64,000 nt of DNA from Flavobacteriaceae bacterium (GTDB taxonomy: Bacteria; Bacteroidota; Bacteroidia; Flavobacteriales; Flavobacteriaceae): the NCBI GenBank assembly GCA_029238125.1, contig JAQWGQ010000002.1, forward strand, positions 1-64,000. Reading direction: 5' to 3'. The position numbers and the translations under genes were made by a program. Positions 20,239 through 29,055 of the stretch are shown here, piece after piece. The notes under the pieces were generated by a model. It was not told the DNA's origin, made no database searches, and worked only from the letters and a program-made list of their open reading frames with translations. The first letter of the stretch is position 1. Every line of letters starts with the position of its first letter.

Positions 20239-20850
20239 ATGGAATACGCATCTAAATTTGTGCAGCAAGCCGTTGAAGAAATTGCACACCTGCCTGGAAT
20301 CGGACGGAGAACAGCAATGAGACTGGTCTTGCACTTACTGCGCCAACCAGAAGAGGTGAGTCTGGATTTGTCAGAAGCAATCAGACTTCTTCGCACAGAA
20401 ATACAATACTGTCAATCTTGCCACAATGTATCTGACCTGCCCAATTGTAGTATCTGTGCTAACCCTAAAAGGGATCGACAGTTGGTCTGTGTAGTTGAAG
20501 ATGTACGAGATGTGATTGCCATTGAAAGTACCGCTCAATTTACAGGACTTTACCATGTCTTGGGGGGGAAAATTTCTCCTCTTGATGGAATTGGCCCACA
20601 GGAATTACAAATTGGCAGCTTGGTTGAAAAAGTAAAATCAGGAGCAATAAAAGAGGTTATTTTGGCGTTAAGTACTACAGTAGAGGGTGACACCACGAAC
20701 TATTTTATTTACAAGCAACTCAGCTCATATGATGTGCAGATGTCCGTACTTGCTCGCGGTGTTTCAGTTGGAGATGAACTCGAATATACAGATGAAATCT
20801 CTCTTGGAAGAAGCATAGTTAAACGAATCCCATTTGATGGAACAATCTAA
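20239..20850 (+). CDS. recR: recombination protein RecR
   Basis: Part of the RecFOR pathway that loads RecA on gapped DNA. It has 203 residues from ATG 20239; an in-frame ATG at 20221 is less likely because it lies within the promoter. A helix-hairpin-helix ([12 protein letters not shown], 18-29) is followed by a zinc finger with Cys58, Cys61, Cys70 and Cys73, then a Toprim domain ([14 protein letters not shown]). It is first in a compact plus-strand cluster and overlaps the glycosyltransferase gene by 14 bases. Confidence 0.95.
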   Translation: MEYASKFVQQAVEEIAHLPGIGRRTAMRLVLHLLRQPEEVSLDLSEAIRLLRTEIQYCQSCHNVSDLPNCSICANPKRDRQLVCVVEDVRDVIAIESTAQFTGLYHVLGGKISPLDGIGPQELQIGSLVEKVKSGAIKEVILALSTTVEGDTTNYFIYKQLSSYDVQMSVLARGVSVGDELEYTDEISLGRSIVKRIPFDGTI

Positions 20851-22039
20851 AACGATCGACCTATCTGTTATCATTGTCAGCTACAATGTGGAGCACTTTT
20901 TGCACTTGTGTTTGGAAAGTGTATATGCTGCCACAAAAAATATTCGTGCGGAAGTTATTGTAATCGACAATTCATCTGCTGATAAAAGTGTGGATATGGT
21001 GCGAAAACAATTTCCATCAACTCGTGTGATTGCCAACGTTGATAATCTCGGCTTTGGAAAGGCAAACAACCAAGCTGCAAAATTGGCCAAAGGGAGATAC
21101 CTATGTATTTTAAATCCCGATACTGTCGTTTCACATAATACGTTTGAACAGTTTATTGAGCTACATCAATCAAACCCCAATTTTGGGATTTCTGGACCTC
21201 AACTCACCGATGGAACAGGGCAATTTTTGCGAGAATCCAAGCGTGGTCTTCCCACAATTCAGGCGGCTGTATCCAAGTCTTTGGGGCTTTTCAAACTGTC
21301 GCCCCGTTTGTTTGGGCAGTATTACAACCTACGTCTTCCGCAAAACCAATGTGGAAATACCGACGTTCTGGTAGGTGCCTTCATGTTTCTGCGAAAACAC
21401 CTTTACAATCAACTAGCGGGCTTTGATGAAAATTTTTTTATGTACGGGGAAGACATCGACATCTCTCACCGCAGCTTAAAATTAGGGTTGACCAATTTTT
21501 ATCTATCCGAGGCGAAAGTCATTCACTTTAAAGGGGAGAGTACACCTAAAAACAAAGCATATGAAAAACGATTTTTCAATGCGATGTCCTATTACTACAA
21601 CAAAAACTTTTCTCACAACTGGCTATTGAACTCTGTATTTATGTTGGGGTCTCTTGGGTTTAGCAAATTCAAAAGAATCATTTCATCCAGACGGGATGAA
21701 ACCAAATCAGTCCTTGTAAACGATTGGATCCTCTTATCCACCAATCCCGCGCTCTTCAAATCCATACAAACCAATATATTTCCCAGTATAAAGCAATGCC
21801 AGAGTCTTCTTGAGGTTTTACAAGTAGAGACCAATGGGTTAACTGGAATAGTGTTTGACATTCGATCCATACAATGGAACGAAGTGATTAGCTTTATGCA
21901 ACTTCACCAGACGCGATACATCTACAAGTTTATCTCTGCCGATAACAAACGAATTATCGGAAGTAGTGATGTGCTTTCTAGGGGCTCTGGAGCAATCATC
22001 AAAAAATCCAAAAATAAATCGGAAGTAAGCATCGTTTAA
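20837..22039 (+). CDS. glycosyltransferase family 2 with extra C-terminal segment
   Basis: Probable sugar transferase of the inverting GT-A type, 400 residues from ATG 20837 (TTG 20834 is the codon before). The N-terminal nucleotide-sugar domain begins [20 protein letters not shown] near residue 96 is the DxD-like metal site, and the acceptor-side [12 protein letters not shown] is at about 198-210, as in rhamnosyltransferase-like GT2 enzymes. From about residue 300 a further segment of about 100 residues follows that I do not recognise. It probably acts at the inner membrane face on glycans (inference). Confidence 0.85.
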   Translation: MEQSKTIDLSVIIVSYNVEHFLHLCLESVYAATKNIRAEVIVIDNSSADKSVDMVRKQFPSTRVIANVDNLGFGKANNQAAKLAKGRYLCILNPDTVVSHNTFEQFIELHQSNPNFGISGPQLTDGTGQFLRESKRGLPTIQAAVSKSLGLFKLSPRLFGQYYNLRLPQNQCGNTDVLVGAFMFLRKHLYNQLAGFDENFFMYGEDIDISHRSLKLGLTNFYLSEAKVIHFKGESTPKNKAYEKRFFNAMSYYYNKNFSHNWLLNSVFMLGSLGFSKFKRIISSRRDETKSVLVNDWILLSTNPALFKSIQTNIFPSIKQCQSLLEVLQVETNGLTGIVFDIRSIQWNEVISFMQLHQTRYIYKFISADNKRIIGSSDVLSRGSGAIIKKSKNKSEVSIV

Positions 22040-22044
22040 ATTCG

Positions 22045-22052
22045 TAATTTTG
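22045..22052 (+). promoter_or_regulatory. TAnnTTTG element before the E2 gene
   Basis: TAATTTTG ends four bases before the ATG of the acyltransferase gene, directly after the stop of the glycosyltransferase gene. No TTG is present 19-21 bases upstream, so it is a weak candidate. Confidence 0.3.
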
Positions 22053-22056
22053 CGGC

Positions 22057-23343
22057 ATGGCTGAGTACAAATTGTTACTACCTGCCATGGGTGAAAGTGT
22101 CGACGAGGCAACCGTTACCCAATGGCTTAAAAACGAAGGTGATATCGTCGAAGCTGATGATGCCGTTCTCGAAATTGCTACTGATAAAGTTGACTCCGAA
22201 GTACCTTCCGAAACCTCTGGTAAACTCCTCAAAAAACTAGTCGATGAAAATCAGGTGGTTCGTGTCGGAGAGCCCCTTGCCATCATCGAAACAGAAGAAG
22301 AACTTCCAGAAGTTAAAGAGTTTGAAGAAAGCCCAACTGAAATCCCTGAATCCACCGAGGTCAAAGCAGACTTTTTGGAAAGCAAAGCAAAAGAAATACT
22401 CGCACCGCCAACTCCGACAGTGCAGACCACAAGCGGAGACACTTATTTTTCTCCATTAGTCAAGAGCATTGCCAAAAAGGAGGGTTTATCGGAAGCAGAG
22501 CTGCAACAAATCCCTGGTACTGGCAAAAATGGGCGCGTTACCAAAAAAGATATATTGCAATTTCTGCAGTCTCGTAGTTCGCAACCCAATGCCAACCCGG
22601 AACCAGCTCAAATCACTACAACTCCCGAACCAGAAATTGGTGAAACTAGAGCGTTGTCTCGTATGGAGCAACTGATTGCGGACCACATGCATAAAAGTTT
22701 GCAAACTTCGGCACACGTACAGTCGTTTATCGAAGTCGATGTCACCGAATTGTGGGATTGGCGAGAGGGGGTCAAACAATCCTTTTTTCAGAGAGAGGGA
22801 GAAAAAATCACATTCACTCCGATTTTTATGATGCTTACAGCCCAAGTGTTACGTGATTTCCCCTTGCTCAACTCTTCTTTAGAAGGCAATCAAATTATTC
22901 ATAAACGCAATATCAATCTTGGGATGGCGACTGCATTGTCAGACGGAAATCTGATTGTTCCTGTCGTTAAAAACGCGGATCAGTTGAGCTTGGTTGGCTT
23001 TACCAAAAGGGTCAATGACTTGGCCAAGCGCGCTCGTGAAGGAACGCTTCTGCCAGATGATGTTCAGGGCGGCACCTATACGGTTACCAATGTTGGAATG
23101 TTTGACAGCTTGATGGGAACGCCGATTATCAATCAGCCCCAACTGGGAATCCTTGCCTTGGGAGCGATTCGTAAAGTACCGGCAGTGGTCGAAACGGAAA
23201 AAGGCGATTTTATTGGGATACGCCGCAAAATGATCCTTTCCCACAGCTATGACCACCGCATCATCAACGGTGCAATGGGAGGTTTGTTTATCAAAGCGTT
23301 AAAACAACGAATTGAGAATTGGGATAGCTCACAACAACTATAA
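22057..23343 (+). CDS. dihydrolipoyllysine acyltransferase (E2) of a 2-oxo acid dehydrogenase complex
   Basis: Core subunit of a 2-oxo acid dehydrogenase complex, 428 residues, probably the branched-chain/pyruvate-like type. One lipoyl domain carries the modified Lys44 (TDKVDSE). A Pro/Glu/Thr-rich linker leads to the E1/E3-binding domain (about 131-170), and a second linker leads to the catalytic domain. The catalytic signature near 396-409 reads SYDHRIINGAMGG: His400 is kept, but the usual Asp of DHRxxDG is Asn404. E1 and E3 genes are not adjacent. The next gene starts one base after the stop codon. Confidence 0.9.
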   Translation: MAEYKLLLPAMGESVDEATVTQWLKNEGDIVEADDAVLEIATDKVDSEVPSETSGKLLKKLVDENQVVRVGEPLAIIETEEELPEVKEFEESPTEIPESTEVKADFLESKAKEILAPPTPTVQTTSGDTYFSPLVKSIAKKEGLSEAELQQIPGTGKNGRVTKKDILQFLQSRSSQPNANPEPAQITTTPEPEIGETRALSRMEQLIADHMHKSLQTSAHVQSFIEVDVTELWDWREGVKQSFFQREGEKITFTPIFMMLTAQVLRDFPLLNSSLEGNQIIHKRNINLGMATALSDGNLIVPVVKNADQLSLVGFTKRVNDLAKRAREGTLLPDDVQGGTYTVTNVGMFDSLMGTPIINQPQLGILALGAIRKVPAVVETEKGDFIGIRRKMILSHSYDHRIINGAMGGLFIKALKQRIENWDSSQQL

Positions 23344-23344
23344 T

Positions 23345-24115
23345 ATGCAGTTACAATTAAAACGACCAATTTGTTTTTTTGACCTAGAGACCACAGGGGT
23401 AAATATCGCGAAAGATCGGATTGTTGAAATTTCGATTTTAAAGGCCTTCCCAGATGGTTCTGAACCAGAAAATACTTGGCTGGTCAATCCAGGCATGCCC
23501 ATTCCAGCAGAAGCGACAGCCGTACATGGCATCACCAATGAAAAGGTAGCGAATGCCCCAGTTTTTAAAGAAATCGCTGCCGAAATCTACACATGGTTTA
23601 AGGGGTCAGATTTGGCTGGTTATAATTCCGATCGATTTGATATCCCTTTACTGGCAGAGGAGATGTTGCGTGCGGAAATCGATGTCGATTTTAAAAAACA
23701 CAAAACGGTAGACGTGCAAACCATTTTTCATAAAATGGAACAACGTACATTGACAGCTGCTTATCGCTTTTATTGCGACAAAGACCTTGATAATGCACAC
23801 AGTGCAAGTGCGGACACAAAAGCCACTTTTGAGGTGCTCAAATCCCAAATCGAACGCTATGCCGATTTGGAAAACGATGTGGACATGCTAAGCCAGTTTA
23901 CCACACGTCATAACAGTGTGGATTTCGCCGGATATATCCGAATCAATAAAGAAAACGAACCCATATTTGGATTTGGAAAGCACAAGGGTAAGACCGTCGT
24001 TGAGGTTTTGGAAAAAGAACCGGGCTACTTTGGATGGCTTTTAGACGCAGATTTTCCACTCTACACCAAAAAGGTGCTGACTGCCATTCGACTTAACACC
24101 CTAAATCAGTCCTGA
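23345..24115 (+). CDS. DEDDh 3'-5' exonuclease (DnaQ-like) with C-terminal DUF3820-like domain
   Basis: Exonuclease of 256 residues from the ATG at 23345. Exo I has Asp13 and Glu15 (FFDLETTG), Exo II is in GYNSDRFDIPLL, and Exo III has the His and Asp of HSASADTKAT. The last 50 residues (FGFGKHKGKTVVEVL ... YFGWLLDADFP) match the small domain often called DUF3820, found at the end of such exonucleases in Bacteroidetes. The role may be proofreading or DNA/RNA trimming; it is not the main polymerase epsilon by context. The stop TGA overlaps the next ATG by one base. Confidence 0.87.
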   Translation: MQLQLKRPICFFDLETTGVNIAKDRIVEISILKAFPDGSEPENTWLVNPGMPIPAEATAVHGITNEKVANAPVFKEIAAEIYTWFKGSDLAGYNSDRFDIPLLAEEMLRAEIDVDFKKHKTVDVQTIFHKMEQRTLTAAYRFYCDKDLDNAHSASADTKATFEVLKSQIERYADLENDVDMLSQFTTRHNSVDFAGYIRINKENEPIFGFGKHKGKTVVEVLEKEPGYFGWLLDADFPLYTKKVLTAIRLNTLNQS

Positions 24116-24726
24116 TGAAACTCATTTGTGTCGGGCGTAATTACGCAAAGCATATTGAAGAACTCCAAAACGATCGCCCTGATGCACCTATCATTTTTAT
24201 GAAGCCCGACTCGTGTTTGGGGCAAAAGGGTCAACCGTTTTTTATTCCAGATTTCTCCAACGAAATTCACCATGAGGTGGAGGTTCTTGTCAAGATCAAC
24301 CGCATTGGCAAGCATATACAACCCAAATTTGCACACAAATATTACGACGAAATTGGACTGGGATTGGACTTTACTGCTCGAGACCTACAGCGCGAACTCA
24401 AAGCCAAAGGGTTGCCTTGGGAAAAGGCCAAGTCTTTTGATGGCGCTGCCTATATTGGTCAATGGTTTGACAAGTCCCAATTTTTGAATATCAACGACCT
24501 TCAATTCCAGTTGACAAAAAATGGTGTGGTCGTTCAGAACGATACCACTGCCAATATGATGTGGGGTATTGATGATATTATCAGTCATGTATCACGTTAT
24601 TTTACTCTCAAAATTGGTGACATCTTGTTTACTGGCACCCCATCTGGGGTAGGTCTTGTACAAAGAGGCGATGAACTGACAGGGCAGTTGGCGGGCCAAC
24701 ACGCATTTACGCTTAATGTCAAATAA
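24115..24726 (+). CDS. fumarylacetoacetate hydrolase (FAH) family protein
   Basis: Metal-dependent C-C hydrolase or decarboxylase, probably an acylpyruvase or oxaloacetate decarboxylase of the FAHD1/YcgM type. It has 203 residues. Family marks are the start LICVGRNYAKHIEEL, the metal-binding HHEVEVLVKI, GLDFTARDLQ, KSFDGAA and the C-terminal GDILFTGTPSGVG. Substrate cannot be decided from sequence. It overlaps the exonuclease gene and cinA by one base each, so all three are probably translated from one mRNA. Confidence 0.88.
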   Translation: MKLICVGRNYAKHIEELQNDRPDAPIIFMKPDSCLGQKGQPFFIPDFSNEIHHEVEVLVKINRIGKHIQPKFAHKYYDEIGLGLDFTARDLQRELKAKGLPWEKAKSFDGAAYIGQWFDKSQFLNINDLQFQLTKNGVVVQNDTTANMMWGIDDIISHVSRYFTLKIGDILFTGTPSGVGLVQRGDELTGQLAGQHAFTLNVK

Positions 24727-25967
24727 TGCAAGCAGAAATCATTACCATTGGAGACGAGATTTTGATCGGTCAGATTGTGGATTCAAACTCCGCTTTTCTT
24801 GCCAAATCACTCAATACCATCGGTATTGAAGTTTCTCAGATCACGTCGGTACCCGACACCAAGTATGCCATTACCAATGCCATGGAAGCAGCGCAGCAGC
24901 GTGTTTCCCTTGTTTTGCTCACTGGTGGTTTGGGACCGACCAAAGACGATATTACAAAAACTACTTTTTGCCATTTTTTCGACGATGAATTGGTACACAA
25001 TCCGGATGTATTGGCGCATATCGAAAAACTCTTTGCGCAATATGTCAATGTACCGATCAATGACCTGAACCGTGCCCAAGCGATGGTGCCTTCCAAAGCA
25101 GTTTTGTTAGAGAATCGGTTTGGTACGGCTGTTGGAATGTGGATGAAAAAAAAGACAACGGTGTTTGTTGCTTTGCCGGGAGTGCCTTATGAAATGAAAA
25201 GCATTATGGGCGAGCAGCTAATTCCAAAGCTCAAAAGCCATTTTAAGCGACCTGTTCTGATCCACAAAACGATGATGACCTACGGATGGGGTGAAAGTCG
25301 TATTGCGGAAGTCATCCACGACTGGGAAGCAGCACTACCCACACATATCAAGCTCGCGTACTTGCCAAATTTAGGGCGTGTGCGATTGCGACTCACGGCG
25401 CGTGGCGACGATGAGGATCAACTAAAAAAGGAAGTCGATCACTACTTTGATCGTCTTCGTCCATTGATTGGAGAGATTATCACGGGCTTTGAATCTGACC
25501 GCCCGATTGAAGCACAAATCGGGGATTTGTTGATTGAAAAACAATCTTCCATTGCAGTAGCAGAAAGTTGCACAGGGGGACGTGTTGCGGCATTGCTCTC
25601 TTCGATTCCAGGGGCTTCGGCCTATTTTTATGGGGGAGTAGTCTCTTACAAAACAGAGATTAAGCAAGATGTATTGGGAGTATCTGACGATTTGATCAAA
25701 ATGCATACTGTGGTGAGCGAGGAGGTCGCTTTAGCGATGGCCAAAGGGGTTCGTGAGCGAATGAAAAGCACCTATGCCATCGCAACAACTGGCAATGCCG
25801 GACCAACCAAAGGCGACTCCGATGCAGAGGTGGGAACCGTGGTGATTGCCCTTGTCGGACCCGATTTTGAACGTGTTGAACGCTTTGCTTTTGGCAAAAA
25901 CAGAGAAAAGACCGTCCAGAAAACCGTTAATAAGGCCTTGGAGCTCGCGAGAAAAATGCTGGGTTAA
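24726..25967 (+). CDS. cinA: CinA family protein (competence/damage-inducible, NMN deamidase domain)
   Basis: Two-domain protein of 413 residues. The N-terminal half is the molybdopterin-binding-like domain (IITIGDEILIGQIVDSNS; GGLGPTKDD). The C-terminal half is the PncC nicotinamide-mononucleotide amidohydrolase domain with AESCTGG at 279-285 and a conserved Ser/Gly-rich loop (SIPGASAYFYGG). It probably recycles NMN from DNA ligase activity. It is the last gene of the recR cluster; 74 bases separate it from rpmB. Confidence 0.93.
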   Translation: MQAEIITIGDEILIGQIVDSNSAFLAKSLNTIGIEVSQITSVPDTKYAITNAMEAAQQRVSLVLLTGGLGPTKDDITKTTFCHFFDDELVHNPDVLAHIEKLFAQYVNVPINDLNRAQAMVPSKAVLLENRFGTAVGMWMKKKTTVFVALPGVPYEMKSIMGEQLIPKLKSHFKRPVLIHKTMMTYGWGESRIAEVIHDWEAALPTHIKLAYLPNLGRVRLRLTARGDDEDQLKKEVDHYFDRLRPLIGEIITGFESDRPIEAQIGDLLIEKQSSIAVAESCTGGRVAALLSSIPGASAYFYGGVVSYKTEIKQDVLGVSDDLIKMHTVVSEEVALAMAKGVRERMKSTYAIATTGNAGPTKGDSDAEVGTVVIALVGPDFERVERFAFGKNREKTVQKTVNKALELARKMLG

Positions 25968-25980
25968 TGGATAAAAAACA

Positions 25981-26012
25981 TTTGCCAGTACGTTAAAAAT
26001 ATTGTTTATTTG
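25981..26012 (+). promoter_or_regulatory. rpmB promoter
   Basis: TTTG (25981-25984), 20 bases, then TTTATTTG (26005-26012), one mismatch to TAnnTTTG. The predicted start near 26018 gives a leader of about 24 bases before the rpmB ATG. Confidence 0.65.
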
Positions 26013-26041
26013 CACTCCGATTACAAAAATCAATTTTTGCA

Positions 26042-26275
26042 ATGCCAAAAGTTTGTCAAATTACCGGTAAAAAAGCGTTGGTTGGAAACAATGTTTCCCA
26101 CGCTATGAACAAAACAAAGAGACGTTTTGAAGTGAACTTGATTAAAAAACGCTTCTACTTGACAGATCAAGAGAAGTGGATCACTCTCAAACTTTCAACG
26201 TCTGCTTTAAAAACCATCAATAAAAAAGGACTCGCGGCCGTGCTCAAAGAAGCAAAAGCCCAAGGCGTCCTCTAA
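26042..26275 (+). CDS. rpmB: 50S ribosomal protein L28
   Basis: Large-subunit protein of 77 residues. The start [21 protein letters not shown] matches the L28 signature, followed by basic residues and the C-terminal beta/helix segment. It lacks a zinc CxxC pair. It is first in the rpmB-rpmG-DUF4295 operon behind a good promoter, 10 bases before rpmG. Confidence 0.97.
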   Translation: MPKVCQITGKKALVGNNVSHAMNKTKRRFEVNLIKKRFYLTDQEKWITLKLSTSALKTINKKGLAAVLKEAKAQGVL

Positions 26276-26285
26276 ATACATTGTC

Positions 26286-26468
26286 ATGGCTAGAAAAGGA
26301 AACAGAGTTCAAGTGATTTTAGAATGTACAGAACACAAAGCTTCGGGCCTTGCGGGTACTTCTCGTTATGTCACAACCAAAAATAAAAAGAATACGCCTG
26401 ATCGTATTGAATTGAAAAAATTCAATCCGATTTTGAAAAAAATGACTGTTCACAAAGAAATTAAGTAA
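26286..26468 (+). CDS. rpmG: 50S ribosomal protein L33
   Basis: Large-subunit protein of 60 residues with the L33 core [12 protein letters not shown]...[21 protein letters not shown]. Only one Cys (Cys14) is present, so this is the zinc-free form. It is separated from the downstream mini-gene by two bases. Confidence 0.97.
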   Translation: MARKGNRVQVILECTEHKASGLAGTSRYVTTKNKKNTPDRIELKKFNPILKKMTVHKEIK

Positions 26469-26470
26469 TC

Positions 26471-26623
26471 ATGGCAAAGAAAACCGTTGCAACTTTACAG
26501 ACATCATCAAAGCGTTTGACCAAAGCCATTAAAATGGTTAAAAGAGATAAATCTGGAGCGTACACTTTTGTAGAATCCACGATGCTTCCTGAGCAAGTGA
26601 ATGAATGGCTTGCCAAAAAATAA
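26471..26623 (+). CDS. DUF4295 mini-protein, probable ribosomal protein bL38
   Basis: A 50-residue basic protein, MAKKTVATLQ...EWLAKK, read directly from the sequence between rpmG (2-base gap) and a terminator. The family DUF4295 is confined to Bacteroidetes and regularly follows rpmB-rpmG. From memory, the Flavobacterium johnsoniae ribosome structure showed a new protein named bL38; the composition and operon position fit this gene, but the assignment is inference. Confidence 0.85.
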   Translation: MAKKTVATLQTSSKRLTKAIKMVKRDKSGAYTFVESTMLPEQVNEWLAKK

Positions 26624-26643
26624 AAACCATAATAAACAATAAC

Positions 26644-26670
26644 AAAAGCCACGATTCGTGGCTTTTTTTA
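26644..26670 (+). terminator. terminator of the rpmB-rpmG-DUF4295 operon
   Basis: AAAAGCCACG and CGTGGCTTTT (10-base perfect stem, ATT loop) are followed by further T. It lies 20 bases after the DUF4295 stop and 26 bases before ftsY. Confidence 0.9.
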
Positions 26671-26695
26671 TTTATTACATTTACAAAAAAGAAGA

Positions 26696-27616
26696 ATGGG
26701 GATTTTTAACCGGTTTTTTTCCAAAGAAAAATTAGACAAAGGACTCGAACCGACCAAGCAATCACTTATCGATAAAATTGGCAAAGCAGTCGCTGGAAAA
26801 AGTACGGTTGATGCCAGTGTGTTGGATCAGTTGGAAGAGGTATTGATCAGTGCGGACATCGGTGTTGATACCACCCTTAAAATCATAGACCTTCTCGAAA
26901 AACGTGTGGCCAAGGACAAGTACATGAACTCCAAAGAACTTCATTTGATCCTTCGAGACGAAATCACCACTTTGTTGGATTTACATAAAGAAAGCACTAC
27001 AGAGGCCAAACCCCGAGTAACTTTGGTTGTAGGGGTCAATGGCGTTGGCAAAACAACCACCATTGGAAAGCTCGCTCACCTTTATCACGTAGCTGGTCAG
27101 CAAGTCCTTCTTGGAGCAGCGGACACCTTCCGCGCCGCAGCAGTCGATCAACTGACCATGTGGTCAGAACGAGTGGGAGTGCCGATTGTCAAACAACAGA
27201 TGGGCAGTGACCCGGCTTCTGTGGCCTATGATGCGGTTGCGTCTGGACTCTCCCAAGGGGTCGATCATGTCATTATCGATACCGCAGGAAGATTACACAA
27301 CAAGGTCAATTTGATGAATGAATTGGCAAAAATCAAAAGAGTAGTTCAAAAATCAATTCCCGATGCTCCCCATGAAGTGTTATTGGTGCTTGATGGTTCT
27401 ACTGGGCAAAACGCATTCGAGCAAGCGCGCCAGTTTTCACAAGCTACCGAAATCACTGCTTTGGCCATCACCAAGCTTGATGGCACTGCCAAAGGGGGAG
27501 TGGTGTTGGGGATTTGCGATCAAATGCAAGTGCCTGTCAAATATATCGGGGTTGGAGAAGGGATGGAAGACTTGCAAGAATTTCGTCCCAAAGAATTTGT
27601 AGATTCCTTGTTTTAA
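26696..27616 (+). CDS. ftsY: signal recognition particle receptor FtsY
   Basis: SRP receptor GTPase that docks ribosome/SRP complexes at the membrane. It has 306 residues, the short form without the acidic A domain. The N domain covers about 20-95; G1 GVNGVGKT is at 113-120, G3 DTAGR and G4 TKLDGTAKGG follow. It is preceded by a terminator, so a separate promoter is expected, and is followed by rimO after nine bases. Confidence 0.97.
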   Translation: MGIFNRFFSKEKLDKGLEPTKQSLIDKIGKAVAGKSTVDASVLDQLEEVLISADIGVDTTLKIIDLLEKRVAKDKYMNSKELHLILRDEITTLLDLHKESTTEAKPRVTLVVGVNGVGKTTTIGKLAHLYHVAGQQVLLGAADTFRAAAVDQLTMWSERVGVPIVKQQMGSDPASVAYDAVASGLSQGVDHVIIDTAGRLHNKVNLMNELAKIKRVVQKSIPDAPHEVLLVLDGSTGQNAFEQARQFSQATEITALAITKLDGTAKGGVVLGICDQMQVPVKYIGVGEGMEDLQEFRPKEFVDSLF

Positions 27617-27625
27617 CGGTTTAAT

Positions 27626-28948
27626 ATGCGAACAAAATCCCTCAAAAAAAATACCATCAATGTCGTCACCTTGGGCTGTTCCAAGAACATTTATGACTCC
27701 GAGGTTTTGATGGGACAACTTCAGGCCAACGATAAACAAGTTGTCCATGAAAAAGAAGGCAATATCGTGGTGGTCAACACCTGTGGGTTTATCGATAACG
27801 CCAAGGAAGAATCTGTGCAAACCATTCTCAACTTTGCCAAGAAAAAAGAAGCCGGAACCATCGACAAGCTCTTTGTGACGGGCTGTTTGAGCGAACGTTA
27901 CAAAGACGATTTGGAACAGGAAATTCCCGAAGTCGATCAGTTTTTTGGGACCACAGACCTGCCTATCTTACTCAAGGCTTTGGGCGCAAACTACAAGCAT
28001 GAACTCATCGGAGAACGCCTGACCACAACGCCCAAGCACTATGCCTATCTCAAAATTTCGGAGGGTTGTGACCGTCCTTGCTCGTTTTGTGCCATTCCGT
28101 TGATGAGAGGTAAACACCGATCGACTCCCATGGAAACGCTTGTGCATGAAGCGAAAAAGCTCGCAGCCGACGGCGTAAAAGAACTGATTTTAATCGCCCA
28201 AGACCTGACTTATTACGGGCTTGACCTGTATAAAAAAAGACGATTGGCCGACTTGTTGCGCCAACTCGTTACCGTGGACGGTATCGAATGGATTCGCTTG
28301 CACTATGCCTTTCCGACGGGCTTTCCCCTCGACGTCCTCGACGTGATTCGGGACGAACCCAAAGTCTGTCAGTATATTGACATGCCTTTACAGCATATTT
28401 CTGACAATATTTTAAAATCTATGCGCCGCGGAACCACCTTTGCAAAAACCAATGCCTTGCTCAACACATGTAAAGAACGTGTGCCGAATATGGCTATTCG
28501 CACCACCCTGATTGTGGGCTATCCCGGCGAAACACAAGAAGATTTTGACATGCTCAAAAAATGGGTTGCCGATACCCGATTTGACCGATTGGGCTGCTTT
28601 ACCTATAGTCATGAGGAAAATACCCATGCCCACCAACTTGTTGATGATGTATCCCCTGAAGTTAAGCAGCAACGTGCCAATGAAATCATGGCCATCCAAT
28701 CCCAAATCTCATGGGAGAACAATCAGCAGATGATTGGGAAAAAACTTCGCTGTTTGATCGACCGTAAGGAAGGGAACTACTATATTGGACGTTCGGAGTA
28801 CGACTCGCCAGATGTTGACAACGAAATACGAATCGACGCCAAAACACACTATTTGCGTTTGGGCGATTTTGTAGATGTTACGATTGAACAAGCCGAAGAC
28901 TTTGATCTCTTTGCCAGCCCAACAGAGCCAAGTGCATTTAAACTCTAA
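27626..28948 (+). CDS. rimO: ribosomal protein S12 methylthiotransferase RimO
   Basis: Radical SAM enzyme that adds a methylthio group to an aspartate of ribosomal protein S12. It has 440 residues. The N-terminal UPF0004 domain binds a second cluster through Cys in TLGCSKN, NTCGF and TGCLSERY; the radical SAM cluster uses Cys148, Cys152 and Cys155; a C-terminal TRAM domain ends the protein. It is told apart from MiaB by the GCSKN start and the CDRPCSFCAIP motif. It is co-directional with ftsY and nine bases away. Confidence 0.95.
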   Translation: MRTKSLKKNTINVVTLGCSKNIYDSEVLMGQLQANDKQVVHEKEGNIVVVNTCGFIDNAKEESVQTILNFAKKKEAGTIDKLFVTGCLSERYKDDLEQEIPEVDQFFGTTDLPILLKALGANYKHELIGERLTTTPKHYAYLKISEGCDRPCSFCAIPLMRGKHRSTPMETLVHEAKKLAADGVKELILIAQDLTYYGLDLYKKRRLADLLRQLVTVDGIEWIRLHYAFPTGFPLDVLDVIRDEPKVCQYIDMPLQHISDNILKSMRRGTTFAKTNALLNTCKERVPNMAIRTTLIVGYPGETQEDFDMLKKWVADTRFDRLGCFTYSHEENTHAHQLVDDVSPEVKQQRANEIMAIQSQISWENNQQMIGKKLRCLIDRKEGNYYIGRSEYDSPDVDNEIRIDAKTHYLRLGDFVDVTIEQAEDFDLFASPTEPSAFKL

Positions 28949-28960
28949 TGGAAAACAGTT

Positions 28961-29017
28961 ATTAGTGAATCGTGATTTGTTAATCGTGAGAGTTAACCAC
29001 TAACCACTACCCCCCCC
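28961..29017. repeat. short degenerate intergenic repeats between rimO and bshC
   Basis: AATCGTGA occurs twice (28968-28975, 28982-28989), TAACCAC twice in tandem (28994-29007), TTAGTG is present in inverted sense to CACTAA, and a run of eight C follows (29010-29017). No gene is seen in this stretch. It resembles simple-sequence spacer DNA of Flavobacteria. Confidence 0.5.
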
Positions 29018-29055
29018 TTGTGAGCTCCTAGTCATCTGTGTTGTATCTTTACGGC

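Noticed and set aside
28949-29055. CRISPR-like or mobile element remnant
   Set aside because: The repeats are 7-8 bases only, without regular spacers, target duplication or transposase.
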